In this document: in pieces, positions 33,142-42,836 of the stretch
How positions within the stretch are numbered: the stretch's first letter is position 1
How the letters are laid out: every line of letters begins with the position of its first letter
Assembly (NCBI GenBank): GCA_025463305.1
Contig: JAOBWK010000095.1
Location: forward strand, 1-64,000
Direction: 5' to 3'
DNA length: 64,000 bases
From: Ilumatobacteraceae bacterium
Lineage (GTDB): Bacteria; Actinomycetota; Acidimicrobiia; Acidimicrobiales; Ilumatobacteraceae
Notes under the pieces: generated by a model
Seen by the model: only the letters and a program-made list of their open reading frames with translations
Database searches by the model: none
What the model was told of the DNA's origin: nothing
Position numbers and translations under genes: made by a program

Positions 33142-34362
33142 TCACCCAGCCGCGGGGCGGAGCGGGTGAGCGACGAAGAAGTCCCAGATCAGCTTGGTCG
33201 CGTCGATCGACAGCGTCGTCTTGCCGACGACGGACGCGATCTGCGCCCCGAAGGCGCTCCCCGGCCAGGCATGGCCGCCGCCCTCGACGCGGTAGAGCTG
33301 GACCTCGTCGCCCGGTGGGCAGGCGAACTGCACGAGCGTCACGTCGTCGGCGACGGCCGACTCGGTGGGATCGGGCGCGCAGCCGTTGCGCGCCGCCCAG
33401 GTCGCGGCGCGCTCGGGGACCGAGGGCCCGTTCGAGACGGGATCGCTCGACGGCGGGCCGGAACCCAGCGTGCCGGTTCCGTCCGCGTTCGGCAGCGACG
33501 CCACCGACGAGCCGAGACCGCCGGTGTACGGCACGAACGTGTCGGCCGTGCCGTGGAACGCGATCACCGGGACCGGACGGTCGGGCTTGCAGTCGTCCGG
33601 CGCCTGGATGCCGGCCACGGGCGCGGCGGCGGCGATGCGGCCGCTGAGGTCGCAGGCCAAGATCGACGTCATGAACGCACCGTTGGACAGCCCGGCGACA
33701 CCGATGCGGTTGGTGTCGACGCAGACGGTCGCCTCGAGGTGGTCGAGCAGGTCGCTGAGGTAGTGCACGTCGGGGCTGCCGACGTTCGAGTCCCAGCGCG
33801 GCACCGGACGGGTGATCTGTGGCAGGACCGTCACGAAGCCCATGGTGTCGCCGTACGTCGTGAGCCCGCTCTGCACCTCCTGCACAGCGGCCGGCTCGCT
33901 GTAGCCGTGGAGCTCGATCACGAGCGGCAAGGGGTCACTGCCCGTCGCCATCGGCGGGACGTGGAGGATGTAGGTCCCGTCCAGGCCGACGCTCGTGAAC
34001 GGCAACGTGCTCTCGCCCGGGGCAGCCGCCGAGCCCGACGCACACGCGGCCGACGCCGCAGCGGGCACATCGGCAGCGGCCACGATCGTGGTGGTCGGCG
34101 CGACCGTGGTCGGTGCGATGGTCGTCGGCGCGACCGTGGTGGGCGCGTCGGTGGTGGGCGCGTCAGTCGTCGGCGCGGCCGTGGTCGGCGCCTCGGATGG
34201 AGCGGGCGCCGCGGTGGTCGGCACACTCGTGCCGGCGACGGTGCTGGACGTCGACGCAGCCGTGCTGGCGGGCGACGACGTGCTGCTGCTCGAGCACGAG
34301 GCGACGCTGCACACGACGACGACGACCAGGGCGATCCGGGAACGACAGGCAAGTTGTCTCAC
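33142..34362 (-). CDS. Exported esterase lipoprotein, PHB depolymerase/LpqC-like
   Basis: 406 aa. Lipobox VASC near residue 23, then a Thr/Ala/Pro linker with repeated (A)PTT(D/V/I) units to about residue 100. The CE1/LpqC-type catalytic domain has PLVIELHGYSEPAA, nucleophile elbow GLSNGAFM (~245), Asp in AFHGTADTFVPY and His in GGGHAWPG (~375). Likely acts on feruloyl, polyhydroxyalkanoate or similar esters outside the cell. It is tandem with a related gene immediately upstream (34411-35580). Confidence 0.83.
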   Translation of the reverse strand: MRQLACRSRIALVVVVVCSVASCSSSSTSSPASTAASTSSTVAGTSVPTTAAPAPSEAPTTAAPTTDAPTTDAPTTVAPTTIAPTTVAPTTTIVAAADVPAAASAACASGSAAAPGESTLPFTSVGLDGTYILHVPPMATGSDPLPLVIELHGYSEPAAVQEVQSGLTTYGDTMGFVTVLPQITRPVPRWDSNVGSPDVHYLSDLLDHLEATVCVDTNRIGVAGLSNGAFMTSILACDLSGRIAAAAPVAGIQAPDDCKPDRPVPVIAFHGTADTFVPYTGGLGSSVASLPNADGTGTLGSGPPSSDPVSNGPSVPERAATWAARNGCAPDPTESAVADDVTLVQFACPPGDEVQLYRVEGGGHAWPGSAFGAQIASVVGKTTLSIDATKLIWDFFVAHPLRPAAG

Positions 34363-34410
34363 GAACCGTGCAACCTAGTCATCCTGCCGGACCGTGCCGT
34401 CACCGGCGGG

Positions 34411-35580
34411 TCACAGCCGCGGATGAGCGAGCAGGAACGCCACGATCTGCGCCGTCGCGTCGAAGCCCGCGTAGCCGGCGCCGTTGGCGGGCGTCACCAG
34501 CGGCGTGCCGCCGGGCCAGGAGTGGTTGGCGCCGGTGATGGTGACGAACTCGGCGGCCGCACCGTTCGCACACGGCGACCGGGTCTCGGTGGTGATGTCG
34601 CCCGACGTCGAGCTCGTTGCGGCCGGGCAACCGTCGGCGGCCGCCAACGTGTCGAAGCCGTCGTGCGGCGGAGCGAAGTCGACCGCGGCGATCGACTCGT
34701 TGCCGCGCCCACCGGCGAGCGGGATGTTCTGGTCAGCGGTGCCGTGACCGTGGATGACGGACACCGGCATCGCCGGGGTGCACGTGTCGATGCCGAGCGT
34801 GCCGGCCCACATCCCGATGCCGACGATGCGGTCGGACAGCTCACACGCCAGGCGGTAGCTCATGATCGCACCGTTCGAGTGCCCGTACGCGTAGACCCGA
34901 TGCGGATCGATGGAGTGGCTGGACTCGAGCGAGTCGATGAGCGCACGGATGAACCCGACGTCGTCGACGTTCTGGCGGGCGGCAACCCCGCAGCAGCTCC
35001 CGCCGTTCCAGACCTCACCGCGGCTGCCGGCGATCCTCACGCCGTCGGGATGCACGACGATGAACCCGTTGCTCTCGGCGAGGCCCTCGATGTGATCGGT
35101 CTGGGCGAACTGGTCGGCCCATCCGGTGCCGCCGTGCAGGCCGATGAACAGTGGCACCGGTCCGCTCGGCAACGTCGAGGGGACGTAGAGGCGGTAGGTG
35201 CGGACCACGCCGTCGACCGTGATCGAGCCGTGGGTCACGGTGCCGCTCGCCGCGCCCGCCGGCTGGAGCGCGACCGTCGTGGTCGTGGGCGCAACGGCCC
35301 CATCGGTCGCGGGCACGGTGGTCGCGGGCACGGTGGTCGCCGGCACGGCGATCGCCGGCACGGTGGTGGGAACCGGGCTCGTCGCGGCAGTCGTCGTCGC
35401 GACAGCCGTCGTCGTCGCGACAGCCGTCGTCGCGGGCACCGTCGTGACGGCTCCGCCGAGCGAGTCGTCGGTGCGGCGCGCCGAGCAGGCAGCGAGGACC
35501 ACCGCGAGCACGACCGAGGCCGCCTGCAGCTGGAACGTGGAACGGTGGAGGGCGGAGGACGGCCGGTGATCGGAGCGCAT
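34411..35580 (-). CDS. Second exported esterase lipoprotein, PHB depolymerase-like
   Basis: 389 aa from ATG at 35580 (MRSDHRPSSA). Lipobox LAAC near residue 32, then a linker of ATT/VPATT repeats to about 100. Catalytic domain: RTYRLYVPSTLP, LFIGLHGGTGWADQF, VWNGGSCCG, nucleophile elbow GHSNGAIM (~245), HGHGTADQNIP and NHSWPGG (His, ~360). It has the same fold and order as its downstream neighbour but a distinct sequence, so it is an old duplication. Ends 48 bases before the neighbour begins. Confidence 0.83.
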   Translation of the reverse strand: MRSDHRPSSALHRSTFQLQAASVVLAVVLAACSARRTDDSLGGAVTTVPATTAVATTTAVATTTAATSPVPTTVPAIAVPATTVPATTVPATDGAVAPTTTTVALQPAGAASGTVTHGSITVDGVVRTYRLYVPSTLPSGPVPLFIGLHGGTGWADQFAQTDHIEGLAESNGFIVVHPDGVRIAGSRGEVWNGGSCCGVAARQNVDDVGFIRALIDSLESSHSIDPHRVYAYGHSNGAIMSYRLACELSDRIVGIGMWAGTLGIDTCTPAMPVSVIHGHGTADQNIPLAGGRGNESIAAVDFAPPHDGFDTLAAADGCPAATSSTSGDITTETRSPCANGAAAEFVTITGANHSWPGGTPLVTPANGAGYAGFDATAQIVAFLLAHPRL

Positions 35581-35656
35581 GTCGACATCTTGAACGAGAG
35601 TTGTGACGAAGTCGTGATGGCCGACGCCCGCAGCGATCACATGGCAACATGCCGAG

Positions 35657-37057
35657 ATGAGCGATCCGACCGATCTCACCCGCTGCACCGCGCTCGAGCT
35701 GACCGGCCTGTACCGCGACGGCACGGCGTCACCGGTCGAGGCCACCCAGGCGGTGCTGGACCGGATCGAGCGCATCGATCCACTCCTCAACGCGTTCGTG
35801 CTGGTCGACCGCGAGGCAGCGCTGCACTCCGCACGCGACAGCGAGGCGCGCTGGCACGAGGGCGCACCGATGGGAGCGCTCGACGGCGTGCCCACGTTGA
35901 TCAAGGACCTCATCCTCACCGCCGGTTGGCCGACGCTGCGCGGTAGCAACACCGTCGACGCCGACCAGGCGTGGGACGTCGATGCCCCGGCCACGGCGCG
36001 CCTGCGCGAGTCGGGCGCCGTGCTGATCGGCAAGACCACCACCCCCGAGTTCGGCTGCAAGGGCGAGACCAACTCGCTGCGCTCGGGCATCACCCGCAAC
36101 CCGTGGGACACGTCGAAGACATCGGGTGGATCGTCGGGTGGCACGGCCGCAGCCGTGGCGGCGGGCCTCGGTCCGATCGGCGTCGGCACCGACGGCGCCG
36201 GCTCGATCCGCATCCCGGCGGCGTTCTGCGGCAACGTCGGCTTCAAGGCCAGCTTCGGCCGCGTGCCGGCGTACCCGATGTCGCCGTTCGGCACCGTGTC
36301 GCACACCGGTCCGCATGCGATGAGCGTCGCCGACGCGGCGGCGACGTTGAACGTGCTAGCCCAGCCCGATGCGCGCGACTGGACCTCGCTGCCGCCGACG
36401 TCGGTCGATCACCTCGCCGGGCTCGACGACGGCATCGCCGGACTGCGCGTCGCCTTCTCCCCCGCGCTCGGGCACGCCACGGTGGATCCCGAGGTGGCCG
36501 CGGCGGTGGCGGCCGCGGTTGGTGAGCTCGCCGACTCGGGCGCGCTCGTCGAGGAGGTCGACCCAGGGTTCGCCGACCCGCTCGACATCTCGACCGGCCT
36601 CTGGTTCACCGGTGCGTGGACGCTGTGGAACACGCTCACGCCGGAGCAGCAGGCCGTCACCGATCCCGACTTCGCCGCCCAGGCCGAGCTCGGTTCGCGG
36701 TTCAGCAACCTCGACATCCAACGCCTCGTGCTGCGCCGCGGCGACCTCGGCTCGATGATGCGCCGGTTCATGACGCGGTACGACCTGCTCGTCACGCCGT
36801 CGATCGCAGTGCCGGCGTTCGACGCCGTGCCGACCGGTTCACGACCGATGACGCCGGAGACGATGCTGGGCTGGACGCCGTTCACCTATCCGTTCAACCT
36901 CACCCAGCAGCCGGCGTGCACCATCCCCTGCGGCCTCACCGCCGCCGGGCTGCCGATCGGCCTGCAGATCGTCGGGCCGATGTTCGAGGACGCGCTCGTG
37001 CTCCGCGCTGCTCGCACCTACGAGCAGCGCCACCCCGTGCCGCGCCCCGCCATCTGA
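35657..37057 (+). CDS. Amidase-signature family hydrolase
   Basis: 466 aa. Triad: Lys in TLIKDLIL (~residue 80), cis-Ser in TSGGSSGGTAAAVAAGLG (~155-172) and nucleophile Ser in DGAGSIRIPAAFCG (~180). Start ATG at 35657. It belongs to the same family as the gene at 4749, with [34 protein letters not shown] typical of aryl-acylamidase/GatA-like enzymes (positions 14-47). Without GatB/C neighbours it is a stand-alone amidase; substrate unknown. Confidence 0.88.
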   Translation: MSDPTDLTRCTALELTGLYRDGTASPVEATQAVLDRIERIDPLLNAFVLVDREAALHSARDSEARWHEGAPMGALDGVPTLIKDLILTAGWPTLRGSNTVDADQAWDVDAPATARLRESGAVLIGKTTTPEFGCKGETNSLRSGITRNPWDTSKTSGGSSGGTAAAVAAGLGPIGVGTDGAGSIRIPAAFCGNVGFKASFGRVPAYPMSPFGTVSHTGPHAMSVADAAATLNVLAQPDARDWTSLPPTSVDHLAGLDDGIAGLRVAFSPALGHATVDPEVAAAVAAAVGELADSGALVEEVDPGFADPLDISTGLWFTGAWTLWNTLTPEQQAVTDPDFAAQAELGSRFSNLDIQRLVLRRGDLGSMMRRFMTRYDLLVTPSIAVPAFDAVPTGSRPMTPETMLGWTPFTYPFNLTQQPACTIPCGLTAAGLPIGLQIVGPMFEDALVLRAARTYEQRHPVPRPAI

Positions 37058-37074
37058 TCCCTGCATCCGAGCTT

Positions 37075-37126
37075 CGTATCTGGGCCTCGTATCTGGGCCT
37101 CGCATCTGGGCCCCGCATCTGAGCCC
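37075..37126. repeat. Four tandem copies of a 13-base unit
   Basis: CGTATCTGGGCCT occurs twice exactly (37075-37087, 37088-37100), followed by CGCATCTGGGCCC (37101-37113) and CGCATCTGAGCCC (37114-37126). The end of the amidase gene (CGCCATCTGATCC) resembles the unit. It fills the gap between the amidase and the alkylsulfatase genes. It is a minisatellite-like stretch; no function is evident. Confidence 0.8.
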
Positions 37127-37153
37127 CGGCTGCGGAGCTGCGACACTGCCCGG

Positions 37154-39040
37154 ATGGGAACCGCCCCCAAGGACGCCAGCACGCACACCAGTTCCGTCAA
37201 CGCGCCGGTCGAGCTGGGCTTCGACCCCGCCGACTTCACGCGGGCGAGCCGCGGGTTGGTCGCCCGCCACTCCACCGGCGTCATCGACACGCCGCTCGGC
37301 ACGGTGTTCGACGTCAACCGCTACGCCTTCGTCGAGCCCGGCAGCACCAATCCGGACACCGTGCACCCGAGCCTCTGGCGCCAGGCCCAGCTGAACGGCA
37401 TCCACGGTCTGTTCGAGGTGGCGCCGGGCGTCTGGCAGGCACGCGGCTACGACATCTCGAACATCACCTTCATCGCCGGCGACACCGGCTGGATCGTCAT
37501 CGATCCGCTCACGGTCGAGCCGTGCGCGCGGGCGTGCCTCGACCTCGCCAACGAGCACCTCGGCGAGCGGCCGGTCGTCGCGGTGATCTACACCCACTCG
37601 CACGTCGACCACTTCGGTGGCGTGCTCGGCGTCACCACCCGGGCCGACGTCGATGCCGGCAGGTGCCGCGTCATCGCGCCCGAGCACTTCCTGCGCGAGA
37701 CCGTCGGCGAGAACGTGATCGCCGGGCCGGCGATGACGCGTCGGGCCATGTACCAGTTCGGCCCGCTGCTGCCCGCCGGCCCGCGCACTCACGTCGACTG
37801 CGGGCTCGGCAAGGCCATCCCGTTCTGGACGAGCAGCCTGATCGCGCCGACGGAGGAGATCACCGCGACGGGCACCGAACTGACGGTGGACGGTGTCCGG
37901 ATCGAGTTCCAACTGACGCCGGAGACCGAGGCGCCGGCGGAGATGAACTTCTTCTTCCCCGACCACGGCTGGCTGTGCACCGCCGAGAACTGCACGCACA
38001 CGATGCACAACCTCGTGCCGATCCGGGGTGCGCTGGTGCGCGATGCGTTGCAGTGGTCGAAGTACATCGCCGAGATGATCGAGCTGTTCGGTGAGCGGAC
38101 GACGTTGCTGTTCGCATCGCACCACTGGCCGCGCTGGGGCAACGACGATGTGCTGCAGTTCCTGCGCACCCAACGCGACCTCTACCGCTGGATCCACGAT
38201 CAGACGATGCGCCTCGCCAACCAGGGCCACAACGCCACCGAGATCGCAGAGTTGCTCGCCCTGCCGCCCGAGTTCGCCGCCGAGTCGCACAGCACCGGCT
38301 ACTACGGCCACCTCGCCCACAACGTCAAGGCCGTGTTCCAGCGCTACCTGAGCTGGTACGACGGCAACCCGGCGAACCTGTGGCGGCTGCCGCCCACCGA
38401 CGCCGGCCGCCGGTACGTCGAACTGGCCGGCGGTGCCGAGGCGCTCCTCGCGCACGCCAGCGCCAGCTTCGCCGAGGGCGACTACCGGTGGGTGGCCGAG
38501 GTGGTCAACCACCTCGTGTTCGCCGACCCCACGAACACCGCCGCACGCGAGCTGCAGGCCGACGCGCTCGAGCAGCTCGGCTACCAGTCCGAGTCGGCCA
38601 CGTTCCGCAACGCGTACCTCACGGGTGCACAGGAGCTCCGCAACGGCCCGCTCCCGTCCCGGCCCGTGGGCCGCGGCGGCTACCTCGACGCGATGACGGT
38701 CGGCCAGGTCTTCGACGCGCTCGCGGTCCGTCTGCGTGCGGAGGATGTCGGTGGTCTGACGGTGTCGATCAACTTCACGTTCACGGATCTCGGCGAGGAC
38801 TGGGTGCTCGGGCTCGGCAAGCGCGCCCTCCATGCCATCGAGGGTCGCCACGATCCCCTTGCCGCGGCCGCCCTGCGAATGGACCGCGCCGCGCTGTCGG
38901 CGCTGGTCGACGGCTCGGCCTCCCTCGTCGATCTGATCGCGTCCGGCCGGGTCACGATCGCCGGCGACCCGGGAGCGCCGTCCGTGATCCTCGACCACCT
39001 CGACACGTTCATGTCGAACTTCAACCTGATCGAGCCATAG
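37154..39040 (+). CDS. SdsA-type alkylsulfatase (metallo-beta-lactamase fold)
   Basis: 628 aa. N-terminal binuclear zinc MBL domain: THSHVDHFGG (~residue 150), CTAENCTHTMHNL with further ligands (~280) and FASHHWPRWG (~320). A helical dimerisation domain follows (GYYGHLAHNVKAVFQRYLSWYDGNPANLW, positions 380-408). The last ~130 residues are an SCP2-like substrate-binding domain (TVSINFTFTDL). The length and domain order are those of group III sec/prim-alkylsulfatases that hydrolyse SDS-like detergents. No signal peptide is evident, unlike SdsA1. A single gene with a GG-poor leader. Confidence 0.9.
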   Translation: MGTAPKDASTHTSSVNAPVELGFDPADFTRASRGLVARHSTGVIDTPLGTVFDVNRYAFVEPGSTNPDTVHPSLWRQAQLNGIHGLFEVAPGVWQARGYDISNITFIAGDTGWIVIDPLTVEPCARACLDLANEHLGERPVVAVIYTHSHVDHFGGVLGVTTRADVDAGRCRVIAPEHFLRETVGENVIAGPAMTRRAMYQFGPLLPAGPRTHVDCGLGKAIPFWTSSLIAPTEEITATGTELTVDGVRIEFQLTPETEAPAEMNFFFPDHGWLCTAENCTHTMHNLVPIRGALVRDALQWSKYIAEMIELFGERTTLLFASHHWPRWGNDDVLQFLRTQRDLYRWIHDQTMRLANQGHNATEIAELLALPPEFAAESHSTGYYGHLAHNVKAVFQRYLSWYDGNPANLWRLPPTDAGRRYVELAGGAEALLAHASASFAEGDYRWVAEVVNHLVFADPTNTAARELQADALEQLGYQSESATFRNAYLTGAQELRNGPLPSRPVGRGGYLDAMTVGQVFDALAVRLRAEDVGGLTVSINFTFTDLGEDWVLGLGKRALHAIEGRHDPLAAAALRMDRAALSALVDGSASLVDLIASGRVTIAGDPGAPSVILDHLDTFMSNFNLIEP

Positions 39041-39068
39041 CCGGCGAGTCCGCGATACAAAGGCGTCG

Positions 39069-39680
39069 ATGCCATCTCGCCGTCGTGTCTTCCGCGGTGA
39101 GATCTGCGGCGTCGGCACGGAGTCCGGGCAGCGGATCGTGATCGGCCGCTGGACGGAGTCGCCGCTCGGCGCGTTCACCGACGTGATGCACGAGGCGGCC
39201 GACGGCAGGCGCACCCTGTACGCGCCGGACGACGACGTCGCCGCGTTCGTGCAGACGACGTACACGTTCGACCGGGTCGCCGTCGCGCCGATCGCCTCGA
39301 CGCGCACCGCATCGACGTTGACCGTGGAGGCCGGCGGCCTGCGGGCCTCGATCGAGGTCGGCCGGCGATCGCCCGTCGGCTGGCTCCTGCGCAGCGTGCC
39401 GTCGCGCGTCGCCGTCTCACCGACCTGGTGCCGCACGATCGACCCGATCGCTCGCGTCACGATGCGCGGCGTGCGCACCCGCGGCTCGGCCGGCAATGGT
39501 CGCACCGAGTCGTACGGCGCGACCGACGCCCACGCCATCGCGTCGCTCCACGGCGACCTCGACGGCGTCGATCTCGGTGGCCTCACCGATGTCTGGCCAC
39601 CAGTGCACTTCGGCTTCGGATCCACCCCACGAACGCCGAGCATCGTCGCCATCCAGACCACGATCGACGAGGCATCATGA
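39069..39680 (+). CDS. Hypothetical protein
   Basis: 203 aa, no signal peptide or membrane segment. The N-terminus reads RGEICGVGTESGQRIVIGRW, the C-terminus VHFGFGSTPRTPSIVAIQTT. A beta-rich composition is apparent. I do not recognise the family. The start ATG at 39069 is 28 bases behind the alkylsulfatase, so it may be in its transcript. ctaC starts 64 bases downstream. Confidence 0.65.
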   Translation: MPSRRRVFRGEICGVGTESGQRIVIGRWTESPLGAFTDVMHEAADGRRTLYAPDDDVAAFVQTTYTFDRVAVAPIASTRTASTLTVEAGGLRASIEVGRRSPVGWLLRSVPSRVAVSPTWCRTIDPIARVTMRGVRTRGSAGNGRTESYGATDAHAIASLHGDLDGVDLGGLTDVWPPVHFGFGSTPRTPSIVAIQTTIDEAS

Positions 39681-39744
39681 GCCCGGCCACCCGGACCGCG
39701 CACGCCGGATCCGTGCCTCCCGACGGACTGCTACGGTCCAGCTG

Positions 39745-40569
39745 ATGGACCGGGAGACGTCGTTCGCCCGACGGCGGTGGTGGCTCATCGCCGTGCTGCC
39801 GGTGCTCGTCGCCCTCGGTGTCTTCGTCGGGTTCCTGATCGGCGGCGGTGGCGTTCCCTCGTTCGGGATGCCCGATCCGGTCACCGTGCAGGGCCGGCGC
39901 ACGCACACGCTGTGGCAGATCCTGTTCATCGCGGCGATGGGCGTCGGCGCCCTCGTCTGGGGGCTGATCGCGTGGTCGGTCCTGCGCTTCCGCCGTGGCG
40001 ACGACGACGAGCGGATCCCCAGCCAGAAGGCGTACAACATCCCGATGGAGATCGTCTACACGGTCCTGCCGATCCTCGCGATCATCGCCGTCTTCATCGG
40101 CACCGTGATCGTCCAGGACAAGAACAACGCGCTCTCGGCCGCTCCCGACGTCACCATCGACGTCACCGGCTTCCAGTGGCAGTGGAAGTTCGTCTACCCG
40201 AACGACGGGGTCACGGTCATCGGCGACAGCGAGCCCGACACGACGCCGCAGATCGTGCTGCCCGTGGACTCGACGATCCGGTTCGAACTGACCACCGCCG
40301 ACGTCATCCACTCGTTCTGGGTGCCCGACTTCCTCACCAAGCGCGACCTGATCCCCGGCGTGCACAACGTTATCGAGGTGCACACCACCAAGACCGGCAC
40401 CTACGCCGGGCGGTGTGCCGAGTTCTGCGGGATCAACCACGCGATCATGAACTTCGAGGTGAAGGTCGTGACGCGAGCCGAGTACGAGCAGTGGATCGCC
40501 ACGCATCGCTCGACCGCGCCGACGACCACCGCCGCAGCGTCTGCGACATCGACCGTGAGCACCGGATGA
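39745..40569 (+). CDS. ctaC: Cytochrome c oxidase subunit II (CtaC)
   Basis: 274 aa from ATG at 39745. It accepts electrons from cytochrome c at the CuA site. Membrane segments at about 12-32, 58-78 and 100-120 are followed by the cupredoxin domain. CuA ligands: His in DVIHSFWVP (~190) and [12 protein letters not shown] (~225). No fused cytochrome c domain is present, in line with direct transfer from QcrC in the actinobacterial supercomplex. The first segment could serve as a signal helix. ATGA overlap with ctaD. Confidence 0.95.
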   Translation: MDRETSFARRRWWLIAVLPVLVALGVFVGFLIGGGGVPSFGMPDPVTVQGRRTHTLWQILFIAAMGVGALVWGLIAWSVLRFRRGDDDERIPSQKAYNIPMEIVYTVLPILAIIAVFIGTVIVQDKNNALSAAPDVTIDVTGFQWQWKFVYPNDGVTVIGDSEPDTTPQIVLPVDSTIRFELTTADVIHSFWVPDFLTKRDLIPGVHNVIEVHTTKTGTYAGRCAEFCGINHAIMNFEVKVVTRAEYEQWIATHRSTAPTTTAAASATSTVSTG

Positions 40570-42356
40570 CCGCGCTCGCGGATCCCGGGTCCGGCTCGGC
40601 ACCTGCCGCGCCGGTGCTCGACGACGAGGCATCCGGCGCCGACTTCCACGTTCCGCCGGCGAAGGGTCTGCTCGGCTGGCTGACGACCACCGATCACAAG
40701 AAGATCGGCATCAGCTACATGGTGACCGCCTTCGGGTTCTTCATGTTCGGTGGCGCGCTCGCCGAGGTGATCCGTGCCCAGCTGTGGAGCCCGGGCAGCA
40801 CGCTCGTCAGCCCCAGCACCTACAACCAGCTGTTCACGATGCACGGCAGCATCATGATGTACCTGTTCATCGTGCCCTTCGCCTTCGGCCTGGGCAACTA
40901 CCTCGTGCCGCTGCACATCGGCGCGAAGGAGATGGCGTTCCCGCGGCTGAACGCACTCGGCTACTGGCTGTACCTGCTCGGCGGGCTGACGATGATCTCC
41001 GGCTTCCTCACCGCCGACGGCGCGGCCGACTTCGGCTGGACCGCGTACGCGCCGCTGTCGGAGAGCGCGCGCAGCCCGTCGGTGGGCGCCGACCTGTGGC
41101 TGATCGCGCTGGTGTTGACCGGGCTCGCCGGCGTGCTCGCCTCGGTGAACATCGTCGCCACCGTCCTGTCGATGCGCGCGCCCGGCATGTCGATGTTCCG
41201 GATGCCGATCTTCACCTGGAACATGCTCGTGACGAGCATCCTCGTGCTGATCGCGTTCCCGGTGCTGACCAGCGCGACGTTCATGCTGCTCGGCGACCGG
41301 TTGCTGGGCGGCCACATCTTCGACCCAGGGGGCGGCGGGGTGCCGATCCTGTGGCAGCACCTGTTCTGGTTCTTCGGCCATCCCGAGGTCTACATCGCCG
41401 CGCTGCCGTACTTCGGCGTGGTCACCGAGATCCTCCCGGTGTTCTCGCGGCGACCGGTGTTCGGCTACGTCGGCCTGGTCTTCGCGACACTGTTCATCGC
41501 CGCGTTCGCGGTCGGCGTGTGGGCCCACCACATGTTCGCCACGGGCGCTGTCGATGTCGACTTCTTCTCCGGCCTGTCGTTCCTGATCGCGGTGCCCACC
41601 GGCGTGAAGTTCTTCAACTGGATCGGCACGATGTGGGGCGGCAGCCTGCGCTTCGACGCGCCCATGCTCTTCGCCGTCGGCTTCCTCGCGCTGTTCCTGC
41701 TCGGCGGCCTCTCCGGCGTGCTGCTCGGCTCCGTGCCGGTCGATCTCCAGGTGACGGACTCGTACTTCGTCGTCGCGCACATGCACTACGTGCTGTTCGG
41801 TGGATCGGCGTTCGCGCTGTTCGCCGCCATCTACTACTGGTACCCGAAGTTCACCGGCAAGCGCCTGCACGACGGCTGGGGCAAGGTGCACTTCGCGATC
41901 ATGTTCGTCGGCTTCAACCTCACGTTCGCCGTGCAGCACGAGCTCGGTCTGCAGGGCATGCCGCGCCGCGTCGTCACCTATCCGAACGACACGCTGCTGA
42001 CGGTCCTCAACCGCATCTCCACCGTCGGCGCCGGCCTGCTCGGGCTCTCAACGTTCCCGTTCCTGTGGAACGTCTACCGCACCTGGAAGCGCGGCGAGCG
42101 CGTCGGCGACAACCCGTGGGACGGGCACACGCTCGAGTGGGCCACCACGTCACCGCCGCCGGCCCACAACTTCGATGGGCTGCCACCGATCCGCTCGAAC
42201 CGCCCGGTGTGGGACCTCAACCACCCCGATCACCAGTCGCCACGGGGGCACGGTTCCTCGACGCATGCCGACGACGCGCCGGCGGTGTCGCCATCGGCGA
42301 TCGCCGAGCTGCTCGATCCCGGCCCGACCGCCGAGACCCCGGCGGCGGATCCATGA
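40566..42356 (+). CDS. ctaD: Cytochrome c oxidase subunit I (CtaD)
   Basis: 596 aa, twelve or more membrane helices. It holds heme a, heme a3 and CuB. Heme a ligand His in [12 protein letters not shown] (~95); CuB/Tyr cross-link region [16 protein letters not shown] (~275), with the proton-pumping Glu of A-family oxidases; VWAHHMF (~325) for Cu[11 protein letters not shown] (~405) for heme ligands. The usual YILILPGFG is changed to YIAALPYFG. The C-terminal ~60 residues are a polar tail. ATGA overlaps join it to ctaC and ctaF. Confidence 0.96.
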   Translation: MTALADPGSGSAPAAPVLDDEASGADFHVPPAKGLLGWLTTTDHKKIGISYMVTAFGFFMFGGALAEVIRAQLWSPGSTLVSPSTYNQLFTMHGSIMMYLFIVPFAFGLGNYLVPLHIGAKEMAFPRLNALGYWLYLLGGLTMISGFLTADGAADFGWTAYAPLSESARSPSVGADLWLIALVLTGLAGVLASVNIVATVLSMRAPGMSMFRMPIFTWNMLVTSILVLIAFPVLTSATFMLLGDRLLGGHIFDPGGGGVPILWQHLFWFFGHPEVYIAALPYFGVVTEILPVFSRRPVFGYVGLVFATLFIAAFAVGVWAHHMFATGAVDVDFFSGLSFLIAVPTGVKFFNWIGTMWGGSLRFDAPMLFAVGFLALFLLGGLSGVLLGSVPVDLQVTDSYFVVAHMHYVLFGGSAFALFAAIYYWYPKFTGKRLHDGWGKVHFAIMFVGFNLTFAVQHELGLQGMPRRVVTYPNDTLLTVLNRISTVGAGLLGLSTFPFLWNVYRTWKRGERVGDNPWDGHTLEWATTSPPPAHNFDGLPPIRSNRPVWDLNHPDHQSPRGHGSSTHADDAPAVSPSAIAELLDPGPTAETPAADP

Positions 42357-42811
42357 GCACCCATCCCGACCTCGATCCCTCAGTGGGCGACGGCGCGGTC
42401 GACGACGAGGGCCGCGACGAAGCGCGCGCATCGACGATGCAGGCGCGGATGTTCGCCGGGCTCGCCGCGTTCTCGGTGCTGGCCGCCATCGTCTACGGCG
42501 CACTGTCGCACGAGCCGGCCGGCACGACGCTGCTCGTGCTCACCGGTGGCCTGACCGGCCTGTGCGGGCTGTACATCAGCTGGCACCGACCCGGGCACGT
42601 CGACGAGGCCTCCGGCCATGGCGATGCCAACGCGGTCGACGAGAGCGAGCCGTGGTTCCCACACGCCAGCCCGTGGCCGTTCGCGATCGCCGTCAGCGTC
42701 GTGCTGATGGGCAACGCGATGCTCCTCGGTCTCTGGCTGATCCTGCCGGCCGGCGTGCTGCTGATCGCGTCGATCGCCGGCTTCGCCGCGCAGAGCCGCA
42801 ACCGCAGCTGA
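42353..42811 (+). CDS. ctaF: Cytochrome c oxidase subunit IV-like (CtaF)
   Basis: 152 aa. Four hydrophobic segments (about 32-50, 55-72, 103-122, 125-143), SWHRP after the second, and a polar N-terminus, as in actinobacterial CtaF. It is assigned by topology, size and its position right behind ctaD (ATGA overlap) rather than strong motifs. It ends 25 bases before the convergent qcrB stop. Confidence 0.8.
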   Translation: MSTHPDLDPSVGDGAVDDEGRDEARASTMQARMFAGLAAFSVLAAIVYGALSHEPAGTTLLVLTGGLTGLCGLYISWHRPGHVDEASGHGDANAVDESEPWFPHASPWPFAIAVSVVLMGNAMLLGLWLILPAGVLLIASIAGFAAQSRNRS

Positions 42812-42836
42812 CGACCACCCGCTTCCCGCAGGGGTG

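Noticed and set aside
32971..35946. 991-codon plus-strand frame
   Set aside because: Shadow of the two esterase lipoprotein genes and the amidase start.
37075..37126. Possible CRISPR array
   Set aside because: The 13-base units are directly tandem with no spacers and there are no cas genes.
36839..39703. 954-codon minus-strand frame
   Set aside because: Antisense of the alkylsulfatase; no motifs.
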